Source: Microvirga guangxiensis (GTDB taxonomy: Bacteria > Pseudomonadota > Alphaproteobacteria > Rhizobiales > Beijerinckiaceae). Taken from it: a stretch of DNA of 64,000 bases. This document shows, piece by piece, positions 16,872 to 24,839 of this stretch. The DNA lies in assembly GCF_900102135.1 (NCBI RefSeq), contig NZ_FMVJ01000004.1:310001-374000 (forward strand). Reading direction: 5' to 3'. The notes beneath the pieces were generated by a model, which saw nothing but the letters and a program-made list of their open reading frames with translations, was not told where the DNA came from and made no database searches. Position 1 is the first letter of the stretch. Each line of letters opens with the position of its first letter. The translations under genes and the position numbers were made by a program.

Positions 16872-18139
16872 GGATGCGGTGTGGACGATCGCGGATTCGA
16901 GGTCAATGCGGCATCGGGAATCCGAAGGAAGGACAAGATGCCCCTGGTCGCCGCGATGCCGGTGGCGAAGGTGGCCTGGAGCAGGTAGCCGCCGGTCGGG
17001 GCCTCCCAGTCCAGCATCTCGCCGGCTACGAAAACGCCTGGGAGCCGCCTGAGCATCAGGTTTTCATCGAGTTCGGAGAAGGGCACGCCGCCCGCCGTGG
17101 AAATGGCGCGCTCCAGGGACTTCGTTCCGGTGAGCGTCAGGGGCGCAGCCTTGATGAGCCGGGCGAGGGTCCCTGGCTCCAGGGGCAGCTGGGGGGCTGA
17201 TTCGCGCAGGATGGCGATGCCGAGAGGGCCCAGGCCCGCTGCCTTGCGCAGGAAGGTGGAGGCGGATTGGCCCTTGCGGGGTGCGCTCAGGCGCTGGGTG
17301 AGCGCCTCCAGGGACAGGTCGGGACGCAGATCCAGATGGAGAAGGGCGCTGCCCTGCCGGTCGATGGCGTTGCGGAGCCGGCCCGAGAGGGCATAGACCG
17401 CGCCGCCCTCGATGCCGTTCGCTGTGACGATGGCCTCGCCCTTCACCGTCACGCCCTCGAAGGTGAGCGCGATGCGCTTCAGGGGCTCGCCCTCGAAGCG
17501 GCTCCGGATCACCTCGGACCAGGGGAGGGTGAAGCCCATATTGGCCGGGCGCAGGGGGGCGATGGCGATGCCCTGCCTCTCGAGAATGCCTGTCCACGCG
17601 CCGTCAGAACCGAGCCTCGGCCAGCTGGCGCCGCCGAGCGCAAGGAGCGTGGCGTCCGGTTTGGCTTTGACGATTCCGCCGGTGGCGTCGGTGAAGACCA
17701 GGGCGCCGTCCTCATCCCATCCCCGCCAGGTATGGCGCAGGGCAAAGCGGACGCCGAGCCCCTCGAGGCGGGTGAGCCACGACCGGAGAAGGGGCGAGGC
17801 CTTGAACGCCTTCGGAAACACCCGTCCGCTCGATCCTACGAAGGTTTCCTGGCCAAGACCCTCGCACCAGGCTCTCAGGTCGTCCGGGCGGAAAGCCTCG
17901 ATCAGGGGAGCCATGACAGGCTCGGCCTCGGCATAGCGCGAGACGAAGCGTCCGAACTCTTCCGAATGGGTGAGGTTCAAACCGCCCCTTCCCGCCATCA
18001 GGAACTTGCGCCCGACCGAGGGCATCCGGTCGTAGACGGTCACGGCAACGCCTGCGCGGGCAAGGCTTTCTGCCGCGATGAGGCCGGCGGGTCCGCCGCC
18101 GATGATGGCGATCTGACGGGAGGGGGAGGGCGGGGACAT
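16868..18139 (-). CDS. HI0933/BaiN-type FAD-dependent oxidoreductase
   Basis: The 423-residue flavoprotein has the dinucleotide-binding motif IAIIGGGPAGLIAAESLARAG near the N-terminus, then SVGRKFLMAGRGGLNLTHSE, which marks the HI0933-like family (TIGR03862 branch), and a C-terminal VAGEMLDWEAPTGGYLLQ where FAD is gripped. The substrate of this branch is not known. The ATG at 18139 is chosen because it precedes the Rossmann strand by only eight residues; an in-frame start 16 codons earlier is less likely. It overlaps recQ by four bases. Confidence 0.88.
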   Translation of the reverse strand: MSPPSPSRQIAIIGGGPAGLIAAESLARAGVAVTVYDRMPSVGRKFLMAGRGGLNLTHSEEFGRFVSRYAEAEPVMAPLIEAFRPDDLRAWCEGLGQETFVGSSGRVFPKAFKASPLLRSWLTRLEGLGVRFALRHTWRGWDEDGALVFTDATGGIVKAKPDATLLALGGASWPRLGSDGAWTGILERQGIAIAPLRPANMGFTLPWSEVIRSRFEGEPLKRIALTFEGVTVKGEAIVTANGIEGGAVYALSGRLRNAIDRQGSALLHLDLRPDLSLEALTQRLSAPRKGQSASTFLRKAAGLGPLGIAILRESAPQLPLEPGTLARLIKAAPLTLTGTKSLERAISTAGGVPFSELDENLMLRRLPGVFVAGEMLDWEAPTGGYLLQATFATGIAATRGILSFLRIPDAALTSNPRSSTPHP

Positions 18140-18386
18140 GCGCTCAGCTGACGCGGGAGGGGGCAAGAAGGTGGTCTGGACCCTCACGCTTCAACATGGC
18201 ATTCAGCGTTTTGGGTCATGGCTTGCACATGACCGTCGCGGGACCTTTTTGCAAGGGGAGCGGCACATCAAGCCGCCCTCGGAGCATTTTCCGGTGAAGC
18301 GGATGCCGGTTCGTCGTCATAAATGCGGCAAATCAAGAAGGAGAGCCGGTTCCACGAATGTGGGAACGGCTCCAAGGGGAATATCG

Positions 18387-18851
18387 ATGCGTGTTCTTTC
18401 GTTTTGCGCCCTGATCGCCCTGGCGCTTGCGGGCTGCGCCAGCGATGCGTCGCTGACCGGTGGGGATACGGTTCTTGCCAGCTCCACCCGAGATGCCTCG
18501 GAAGCCGCCAAGCTCATCTCCGCCTATCGCGTTTCCAGGGGCTTGAGCCCCGTGACCGTCGATCCCAAGCTCAATGAGGCGGCGGAATATCAGGCCCGCG
18601 TGGTGGCCGCCGCGGGCAAGCTCAGCCACGGAAACTTCGCAGGCCGGATGGATAAGTTCGGAATCATCGGTTACTCGGCCGAAAATCTTTCAGCCGGGGC
18701 GGACACCGTCGATGGCACCATCGAACGCTGGAAGAGGTCGTCCGGCCATAACGTCAATCTGCTGATGCCCCAGGCCAGCAAGATCGGCTTCGCCCGCGCG
18801 GATGCCAACAACCGGTATGGCCGTTACTGGGCTCTCGTGCTCGGCCAATAA
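18387..18851 (+). CDS. CAP/SCP-domain lipoprotein
   Basis: The 154-residue product starts with a lipoprotein signal peptide ending in the lipobox LAGC (Cys about 20), so it is probably anchored in a membrane facing the periplasm. The rest is a bacterial CAP (SCP/PR-1-like) domain: YRVSRGLSPVTVDPKLNEAAEYQA, LSHGNF, YSAENLSAG and the W-K-S-S-GHNVNLL element with its conserved His and Asn. The start ATG has AAGGGGA six bases upstream; the longer frame upstream is non-coding. Function of bacterial CAP proteins is poorly known. It is divergent from the flavoprotein gene. Confidence 0.85.
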   Translation: MRVLSFCALIALALAGCASDASLTGGDTVLASSTRDASEAAKLISAYRVSRGLSPVTVDPKLNEAAEYQARVVAAAGKLSHGNFAGRMDKFGIIGYSAENLSAGADTVDGTIERWKRSSGHNVNLLMPQASKIGFARADANNRYGRYWALVLGQ

Positions 18852-18936
18852 GCCGGCCACGGCCGCATCGAAACAGCGGGCACAAAGAAGGGCGGTCGCG
18901 CGTTAGAGATACGATTTCCTCTTACGCGCATCCTCC

Positions 18937-20712
18937 ATGACCCATCAGCAAATGCTCTCCTTCGCCGTCGTCGCCGGGATGATGGCGCTTTTCGTCTGGG
19001 GACGCTTCCGATACGATCTCGTTGCCGTCATGGCGCTTCTCGTCGCGGTTCTCGTGGGCATCGTGCCTGCCGACCAAGCGTTCACAGGCTTCAGCGACGA
19101 CATCGTCATCATCGTCGCAAGCGCGCTTCTGGTGAGCGCCGCGGTGGCGAAGTCCGGCGTGCTGGAGGCCGCACTCAACCGGGCCGCGCCCTATCTGCGC
19201 ACCGAGCAGAGTCAGGTGATCGTGCTGGTCACCATCGTCACCGTGCTCTCCGCCTTCGTGAAGAATATCGGCGCCCTCGCGATGATGATTCCCGTCGCGT
19301 TCCAGATCGCGCGGCGCAACGGGACGCCGCCTTCGAGCTTCCTCATGCCGATGGCCTTCGGCTCGCTCCTAGGCGGCATCGTGACCCTTGTCGGCACTTC
19401 GCCGAACATCATCGTGTCGCGGATGAGAGGCGAGTTGCTGGGCGAGCCCTTCGGCATGTTCGACTTCACGCCCGTCGGTGTCGGCGTCGCGCTCGCAGGT
19501 GTAGCGTTCCTCGCCTTCGGCTATCGCCTTCTGCCCAAGGGGCGCAAGGGTGCGGCTTCGTTGGACGAGGCGCTCAACATCAAGGATTACATCACCGAAG
19601 CGCGCGTGACCTCCGAATCCGATGTCGTGGGGCAGACCGTCGCCGATCTGCACAAGCTCGCCAATGGCGAGGTCAAGGTGGCGGCCATCATCCGCAACGA
19701 GACACGCAGCTCCAGCCCCTTGCCGGATGTGACGCTCCGCGAAAACGATGTGCTCATGCTGGAAGGCGAGTCGGAAGCGCTCGAGAGCGCCGTGGCGCGG
19801 GCGGGCCTCAAGCTCAGTCGCGAGCACCATCAGCCCGAGACGGAGGAGGCGACGGACGAGATCGGCGTGATCGAGGCCATCGTCGGGCCGAATTCGGCTC
19901 TTGCCGGTCTCTCCGCCGAGCGCATCGGCCTCTACGAGCGCTTCGGCGTGAACCTGATCGCAGTCAGCCGCAGCGGCCAGCGTTTCAAGGAGCGCCTCCG
20001 CGCCATTACCCTGCGCCCCGGCGATGTGCTCGTGCTCCAGGGCAACCTCAAGAAGCTGCCGGATACGCTGCGCGATATCGGCTGCCTTCCCCTCGCCGAG
20101 CGGGAGATCCGCCTGGGAAGCGCGCGCAGAAGCCTTCTGCCGATTGCCATTCTCGGCGTCACGATGGTGCTGGTCGCGTTCAACGTGCTTCCCGTCGCCA
20201 TTGCCTTCTTCGGGGCAGGCGTGCTGCTGGTTCTGTTCGGGTCGCTGACTCTGCGCGAGGCTTACGAGACCATCGAATGGCCCATCATCGTCATGCTGGG
20301 CGCGTTGATCCCGGTCAGTGAATCCATCCGCACGACCGGGGGAACGGACCTGATTGCGGGCTGGCTGTCCTCCGCCGCGCAGATGCTGCCGCCGACCGGG
20401 GCGCTCGTACTCATCATGACGGCGGCCATGGCGGTGACGCCGTTCCTCAACAATGCGGCAACCGTGCTCGTGATGGCGCCGATCGCGGCGAGCTTCGCGA
20501 CACAGCTCGGGTTCAGGCCCGATGCGTTCCTGATGGCGGTGGCGATCGGCGCGGCCTGCGATTTCCTCACGCCCATCGGGCATCAATGCAACACGCTGGT
20601 GATGGGACCGGGCGGCTATCGCTTCGGCGATTACTGGCGGCTCGGCCTGCCGCTTTCGATCATCGTGGTCGTGGTGGGAACGCCGCTCATCATGCTCTTC
20701 TGGCCTCTCTAA
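18937..20712 (+). CDS. SLC13-family anion permease with two RCK_C domains
   Basis: The 591-residue inner-membrane protein has hydrophobic blocks at both ends, a divalent anion/Na+ symporter layout. Between them (about residues 210-380) are two TrkA-C (RCK_C) domains, visible as the VVGQTVADLHKL...NDVLMLEGE and LAGLSAERIGLYERFGVN...GDVLVLQG units. SLC13 motifs include FVKNIGALAMMIPVAFQIARRNG and the repeat FLNNAATVLVMAPIAASFA, followed by DFLTPIGHQCNTLV. Substrate could be sulfate, di- or tricarboxylate; RCK_C domains usually bind regulatory ligands. No neighbouring gene helps choose. Confidence 0.88.
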   Translation: MTHQQMLSFAVVAGMMALFVWGRFRYDLVAVMALLVAVLVGIVPADQAFTGFSDDIVIIVASALLVSAAVAKSGVLEAALNRAAPYLRTEQSQVIVLVTIVTVLSAFVKNIGALAMMIPVAFQIARRNGTPPSSFLMPMAFGSLLGGIVTLVGTSPNIIVSRMRGELLGEPFGMFDFTPVGVGVALAGVAFLAFGYRLLPKGRKGAASLDEALNIKDYITEARVTSESDVVGQTVADLHKLANGEVKVAAIIRNETRSSSPLPDVTLRENDVLMLEGESEALESAVARAGLKLSREHHQPETEEATDEIGVIEAIVGPNSALAGLSAERIGLYERFGVNLIAVSRSGQRFKERLRAITLRPGDVLVLQGNLKKLPDTLRDIGCLPLAEREIRLGSARRSLLPIAILGVTMVLVAFNVLPVAIAFFGAGVLLVLFGSLTLREAYETIEWPIIVMLGALIPVSESIRTTGGTDLIAGWLSSAAQMLPPTGALVLIMTAAMAVTPFLNNAATVLVMAPIAASFATQLGFRPDAFLMAVAIGAACDFLTPIGHQCNTLVMGPGGYRFGDYWRLGLPLSIIVVVVGTPLIMLFWPL

Positions 20713-20724
20713 CGAGGCGCGACA

Positions 20725-20979
20725 TCAGCGCAGGATCGCGGTCAGCAGAAGGGTGGTGCCGGCTGCGGAGGACGCCAGCGCGACGATCATGGACCAGCAA
20801 TGCAGCCGGTCCCGCTGCGCCTGATTGAGCAGGGGGCGGATGCGCGAATCGGAGCGCCCGAAGATGAAGCTGGTGTTGCGGTCCGGGCCATGCACATGCG
20901 GCATGATGCAGAAGCTCGACCGGGATTGGCTGCGCGAGCCAGCGGTATAGGACGGATGATGTGAGCTCTGCGGATTCAT
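20725..20979 (-). CDS. Small hypothetical membrane-anchored protein
   Basis: This 84-residue frame fills the gap after the SLC13 gene on the opposite strand. The first 60 residues are polar and Ser/His/Arg-rich; the last 22 are hydrophobic and could form a tail anchor. I see no recognisable domain and no strong ribosome site before the ATG. It is retained because no better explanation exists for the stretch and its composition is not repeat-like, but it could be spurious. Confidence 0.42.
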   Translation of the reverse strand: MNPQSSHHPSYTAGSRSQSRSSFCIMPHVHGPDRNTSFIFGRSDSRIRPLLNQAQRDRLHCWSMIVALASSAAGTTLLLTAILR

Positions 20980-21117
20980 TGCTGGAGGCTTCCAGGGGCG
21001 TGTGAGGCCCCTAACCTCGCCTCAAGGCGTGAACGAGCGGTAAAGTTTTCGAACAACCCACAGTCTTCGTAAATCAATCCTTTCCGGGGCCTGGACAGGC
21101 TGATCGGTGAAAGGGCG

Positions 21118-21371
21118 CGTGTTCCCTTCCCGCTAGCGGGGAGAGGCGGGGGCGACCAATCGGGTGAGCGTCTGAACCAGTTCTGTCATCCCCGGCGAGC
21201 GTCAGCGAGGGAAGGGGATCCATAGCGCAGTGCGTGTGGGTGGATTCCCTTCCCCTCCGCTGCGCTCCGGCCGGGAATGACACTGTTGGGCTATTGCGCT
21301 GAATGAAGGGTGCGCAGCGCTCCGATTTTGTGACCCCCACCCCTCCCCGCAGGGGGGAGGGAAGCAGCCGT
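21118..21371 (+). repeat. Mosaic intergenic repeat cluster
   Basis: Several repeat units are joined here: a CCCTTCCCGCTAGCGGGGAG arm, a GTCATCCCCGGCGAGCG ... CGGCCGGGAATGAC inverted pair (about 21186-21281), and a block from 21285 (TTGGGCTATTGCGCTGAATGAA) to the CCCTCCCCGCAGGGGGGAGGG hairpin. The last block recurs with few changes at 27716-27797. No gene is seen between 20980 and 21491 other than these units. Confidence 0.7.
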
Positions 21372-21491
21372 TGCGGGCAAGCCAGCCTCTCAGGCGAAGA
21401 TAAGGGCCACTTATGACGACCATAACAGAAATCGGGTCGCAGAAGGTGGGGTTCTCATGGCATGAGAGAGCCCAACATCCGGAACTCGCCC

Positions 21492-22472
21492 ATGATTCAA
21501 GCGCCTATTCAAAAAACCATCGCAGCGTCCGATTGGGCGCTGCTCGGGCTCCTTTCCGTCATCTGGGGCGGTTCCTTCCTGTTCGTCGGCGTGGCCGTCA
21601 AGGAATTGCCGCCGCTCATCATCGTGGCGCTGCGGGTGTCGCTTGCGGCGCTCGCCCTGCAGATCGTGCTGCGCGTCATGGGGCTGAGCTTGCCGCGCGA
21701 GCGCCAGGCGTGGGCGACCTTCTTCGGCATGGGGATTCTCAACAACGTCATTCCCTTCAGCCTGATCGTCTGGGGCCAGAGCCATATCGCGAGCGGGCTT
21801 GCGTCCATCCTCAATGCCACAACGCCGCTCTTCACCCTGATCGTGGCGCATTATCTCACGAGCGACGAGAAGCTGACGGGGGCGAAACTCGGCGGCGTCC
21901 TTGTCGGTTTCATCGGCGTTGCCGTCATGATCGGCTCTGCCGCGCTGACCTCGTTCAACACCAACGTGCTGGCGCAGCTTGCCGTTCTGGGAGCGGCCTT
22001 GTCCTACGGCTTCTCCGGCGTATTCGGCCGCCGCTTCAAAACCCTCGGCATTCAGCCGGTTGTGGCTGCGACCGGGCAGGTCACGGCATCCAGCTGCATG
22101 CTTCTTCCCGTCAGCCTCCTCGTCGACAGGCCGTGGATGTTGGCGATGCCGAGCACCGCGACAATTCTGTCTCTGCTTGCGCTGGCCCTCGTGTCGACGG
22201 CTTTCGCCTACCTCATCTTCTTCCGACTGCTCGCGCGGGCGGGAGCGACGAATGTGGGGCTCGTCACGTTTCTCATTCCGGTCAGCGCCATTCTCTTCGG
22301 CGTGCTGCTTCTCGGCGAGACGCTGGAATGGCGGCACATGGCCGGCATGGTGCTGATCTCGGCAGGATTGATGCTGATCGATGGGCGGCCTGCGGCAGCG
22401 ATGGGCCGATACCTCAAAGCACCCCGCAAATCCGATGAGCGCGCTTTCCCTCCCCCTTGTGAAGAGGGCTAG
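21492..22472 (+). CDS. EamA/DMT-family transporter
   Basis: The 326-residue protein has ten hydrophobic segments in two EamA repeats (about residues 15-150 and 165-305), as in RhaT/RarD-type metabolite exporters. Typical features are VIWGGSFLFVGVAVKELPPLIIVALR in the first repeat and FRLLARAGATNVGLVTFLIPVSA in the second. The start at 21492 is tentative; an in-frame ATG ten codons upstream is possible and neither has a strong ribosome site. The last 12 or so residues (after KAPRKSDE) are encoded by an intergenic-repeat-like sequence, so the tail is probably not conserved. The substrate is unknown. Confidence 0.85.
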   Translation: MIQAPIQKTIAASDWALLGLLSVIWGGSFLFVGVAVKELPPLIIVALRVSLAALALQIVLRVMGLSLPRERQAWATFFGMGILNNVIPFSLIVWGQSHIASGLASILNATTPLFTLIVAHYLTSDEKLTGAKLGGVLVGFIGVAVMIGSAALTSFNTNVLAQLAVLGAALSYGFSGVFGRRFKTLGIQPVVAATGQVTASSCMLLPVSLLVDRPWMLAMPSTATILSLLALALVSTAFAYLIFFRLLARAGATNVGLVTFLIPVSAILFGVLLLGETLEWRHMAGMVLISAGLMLIDGRPAAAMGRYLKAPRKSDERAFPPPCEEG

Positions 22473-22515
22473 GGCGAGGGCAGGCTTTCCGGCCTATGCA
22501 AACAAGGAGCGGAAC

Positions 22516-23481
22516 TTAACGAGAAGCGCCCTGCTGTCCGCGGAAATGATTGAACATCATGTCCGGCGCGCTGGTGTTGTGGCGGGACGGAACGAGGCGC
22601 CCCATCCATGCATCCGTCGCCGTGGCGTCGCGGAAATTCATGATCATGTCTTCGCGCCAGGAACGGGCCTTTTCCTCGCGCACGGCGATGCGCGCCACGT
22701 CCGCGTTGAACTCGGTCACGTACATGGAGCGCAGCGTCGCGAACGGCGTGCCTGAGATGGCCTCATCGAAGCTGACATCGAGCGCCATGCGCTCCTCGTT
22801 GAGGTCGGCCACCGTGACATGAGCCTTGCCGCCCTTGGCGAGCGTGAGCGTGAAGCGCATGCTCTTGGGATCGAAAGCGACATCCGTCAAATTCGCTATC
22901 GGGCGCTGGTCGAATTCCACCGGGCCGACGATGAAGGACGAACCATAGGCCGTCCATCCGAGATGCTGCGGCGGCAGCGGCTTGATGCGCCAGTATCCGT
23001 CGCCCGGATACATGGCGATCACTTCCTCCGGTTTTCCGTTGTGCTTCTTCAGAAGCTGCATCAGGTGAATATTGCGCGTGATCTTGTCGCCGATGGTCAC
23101 GGTGGTCTCAGCCGGACGCCAGAACTCGCTGAAGGACAGGCCCATGATCGTAATCCGGTCATCCTCATAGAGCGTGTGCATCGTGGGATGCGGCTTCGTG
23201 GAGGTTTCCTCCGAGATATCCTCGCAGGCGGTCCAGTCCGGCTCCCAGCGGTCTTGGCGCAAGGTGCCCATATAGGCCGGATGCACAGCCTCGATCCGGA
23301 AGCTTCTCACCTCAGGCGAGGCGAAATTGACCGCCACGTTGTCCTTCTCCGCGCAGAGCACCGGCTCACTCGTGTTCGTCACCTGCACCGCAAGGCCATC
23401 GAGGGTGGCAGACAGCGCCGGGCCGGCGAAGCCGAGGGCGCCGAGGGCGAAAAGCCGGGGGAGGAGGGAGGAGCGGACCAT
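22516..23481 (-). CDS. Secreted protein of unknown function
   Basis: I do not recognise the family. The 321-residue product has an N-terminal signal peptide (MVRSSLLPRLFALGALGFAG, cleavage near ALSA). The mature part contains two cysteines (CAEKDN and TACEDI regions) and reads as a beta-rich globular domain: SFRIEAVHPAYMG, RITIMGLSFSEFWRP, GDGYWRIKPLPP. The ATG at 23481 follows a GAGG site eight bases upstream; the open frame extends another 75 codons, but that part overlaps inverted repeats and looks non-coding. It is divergent from ribA and convergent with the EamA gene. Periplasmic location is inferred from the signal peptide. Confidence 0.72.
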   Translation of the reverse strand: MVRSSLLPRLFALGALGFAGPALSATLDGLAVQVTNTSEPVLCAEKDNVAVNFASPEVRSFRIEAVHPAYMGTLRQDRWEPDWTACEDISEETSTKPHPTMHTLYEDDRITIMGLSFSEFWRPAETTVTIGDKITRNIHLMQLLKKHNGKPEEVIAMYPGDGYWRIKPLPPQHLGWTAYGSSFIVGPVEFDQRPIANLTDVAFDPKSMRFTLTLAKGGKAHVTVADLNEERMALDVSFDEAISGTPFATLRSMYVTEFNADVARIAVREEKARSWREDMIMNFRDATATDAWMGRLVPSRHNTSAPDMMFNHFRGQQGASR

Positions 23482-23522
23482 CAAATCGCCTCGAGGAAGC
23501 TGCTGAACGCGAGGAAGAGCCG

Positions 23523-23634
23523 CACAGATAGCCCGGTACGGCCATGCCGTCGAGCGGGCTTGTTGATAGGGCATGGCAGCCATCCTATCTGTGGGATTAG
23601 GGTTCCCTTGCAGCCTATGATAAGGTGCAACCCT
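23523..23634. other. Nested inverted repeats upstream of ribA
   Basis: CACAGATAG (23523-23531) is complementary to CTATCTGTG (23585-23593), and inside it GCCATGCC (23541-23548) is complementary to GGCATGGC (23570-23577). A further imperfect pair, TTAGGGTT...TTGCA with TGCAACCCTA, follows at about 23597-23634. The region lies between the divergent secreted-protein gene and ribA and could form a structured RNA leader or be a repeat-derived element. I do not see the conserved core of an FMN riboswitch. Confidence 0.5.
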
Positions 23635-23708
23635 AGAAACAGCTTGGCTGTAAGCGGCCTGTCGGCCCTCGATCCTCGTCATGAAAAGGGCCTCCCTAGA
23701 GTTCACCG

Positions 23709-24824
23709 ATGATGCGCCTGACCTTGAGCCTGTCCGACAACCCTGCCACGACCGCGGTCGAGCGGGCGATCATGGAGTTCCGCAGCGCCCGCCCCGTCGT
23801 GATCGAAGGGCGTGACGGCAGCGCGCTCGTGGTCGGCGTCGAGGATTTCGACGATGCTCGCGGCGCCGAGATCGAGGCCGTGGCCGCAGGCCATGCCCAC
23901 CTCGTTCTTCCGGCAGCCCGGCTGCGACGCCTCGGCCTCGAGCGTGAGGCTCCCGGCCGCGTGGCCCTGCCTGTGGTGGAACAGGAGCGGATCGAAACTC
24001 TGGCTCTCAGGCTCGACGGGCGCATCGACGCGCCGGTCCGGCCTGTCGACGGTCTCGATCAGGAGGCGCTGGAACTGGCCCGCCTGTCTCTGGTTCTGCC
24101 TGCCGTGATCGTGGTGCCGCTGTCATCCGGCGTCGAGATCGACGCGTCGCTGATGCGCGTGCCGGGAGCGGCCATCCGGGATTACCGGCGCGCCAAGGCC
24201 GCCGACCTCTCCCTCGTCAGCCGCGCCCCGGTCCCTCTGGAGGACGCGCCCACCAGCGAGTTCGTGGTGTTCCGCGGCGGAGAGGGCCTGCGCGATCAGG
24301 TGGCGATCATCGTCGGCAAGCCCGACCTCTCGAAACCCGTCACCGTGCGGCTTCATTCCGCCTGCCTGACGGGCGATCTCTTCGGCAGCCTGAAATGCGA
24401 TTGCGGCGATCAGCTGCGCGAGACCGTGCGCTTCATGGCCGCGAACGAGGGCGGCATCCTGCTCTATCTCGATCAGGAAGGACGCGGGAACGGCATCGCC
24501 AACAAGATCCGCGCCTACAAGCTCCAGTCGCAGGGCTACGACACCTACGAGGCCGACGAGATGCTCGGCTTCGAGGCGGATCAGCGCCGGTTCGACTTTG
24601 CGGCGGTGATGCTGAAAAAGCTCGGCGTGAGCGCCGTTCGCCTCATGACCAACAATCCGGAGAAGATCCGCGCCTTATCGGAATCAGGCTTGCAGGTGAT
24701 CTCCGATCATCGCGTGCTCGGCCGCCCCACGGCCGAGAATGTCAGCTATCTCGCGGCCAAGCGGGATCGCGCGGGGCATTACATCGATCTCGAGGGCCTG
24801 CTCGCCTGCTCCAACAAGGATTGA
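23709..24824 (+). CDS. ribA: GTP cyclohydrolase II RibA with N-terminal RibB-like domain
   Basis: The C-terminal half (about 183-371) is a complete GTP cyclohydrolase II, which opens GTP to start riboflavin synthesis: zinc ligands Cys219, Cys230 and Cys232 in HSACLTGDLFGSLKCDCG and the catalytic DQEGRGNGIANKIRAY. The N-terminal 175 residues resemble 3,4-dihydroxy-2-butanone-4-phosphate synthase in layout (AVERAIMEFRSARPVV, then ARLRRLGL), but the acidic DDEDRENEGD-type active site is missing, so that activity is unlikely. The start is the first of two adjacent ATGs. The upstream region holds nested inverted repeats. A separate ribB must lie elsewhere. Confidence 0.92.
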   Translation: MMRLTLSLSDNPATTAVERAIMEFRSARPVVIEGRDGSALVVGVEDFDDARGAEIEAVAAGHAHLVLPAARLRRLGLEREAPGRVALPVVEQERIETLALRLDGRIDAPVRPVDGLDQEALELARLSLVLPAVIVVPLSSGVEIDASLMRVPGAAIRDYRRAKAADLSLVSRAPVPLEDAPTSEFVVFRGGEGLRDQVAIIVGKPDLSKPVTVRLHSACLTGDLFGSLKCDCGDQLRETVRFMAANEGGILLYLDQEGRGNGIANKIRAYKLQSQGYDTYEADEMLGFEADQRRFDFAAVMLKKLGVSAVRLMTNNPEKIRALSESGLQVISDHRVLGRPTAENVSYLAAKRDRAGHYIDLEGLLACSNKD

Positions 24825-24839
24825 TTGTCGTGCCGACGC

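Noticed and set aside
21074..21340. Small minus-strand frame sharing a RNSPTVS-like peptide with one at 27582-27785
   Set aside because: The similarity comes from the shared intergenic repeat, not from a protein family.
23482..23708. FMN riboswitch before ribA
   Set aside because: Inverted repeats are present, but the conserved FMN riboswitch core is not recognisable in either strand.
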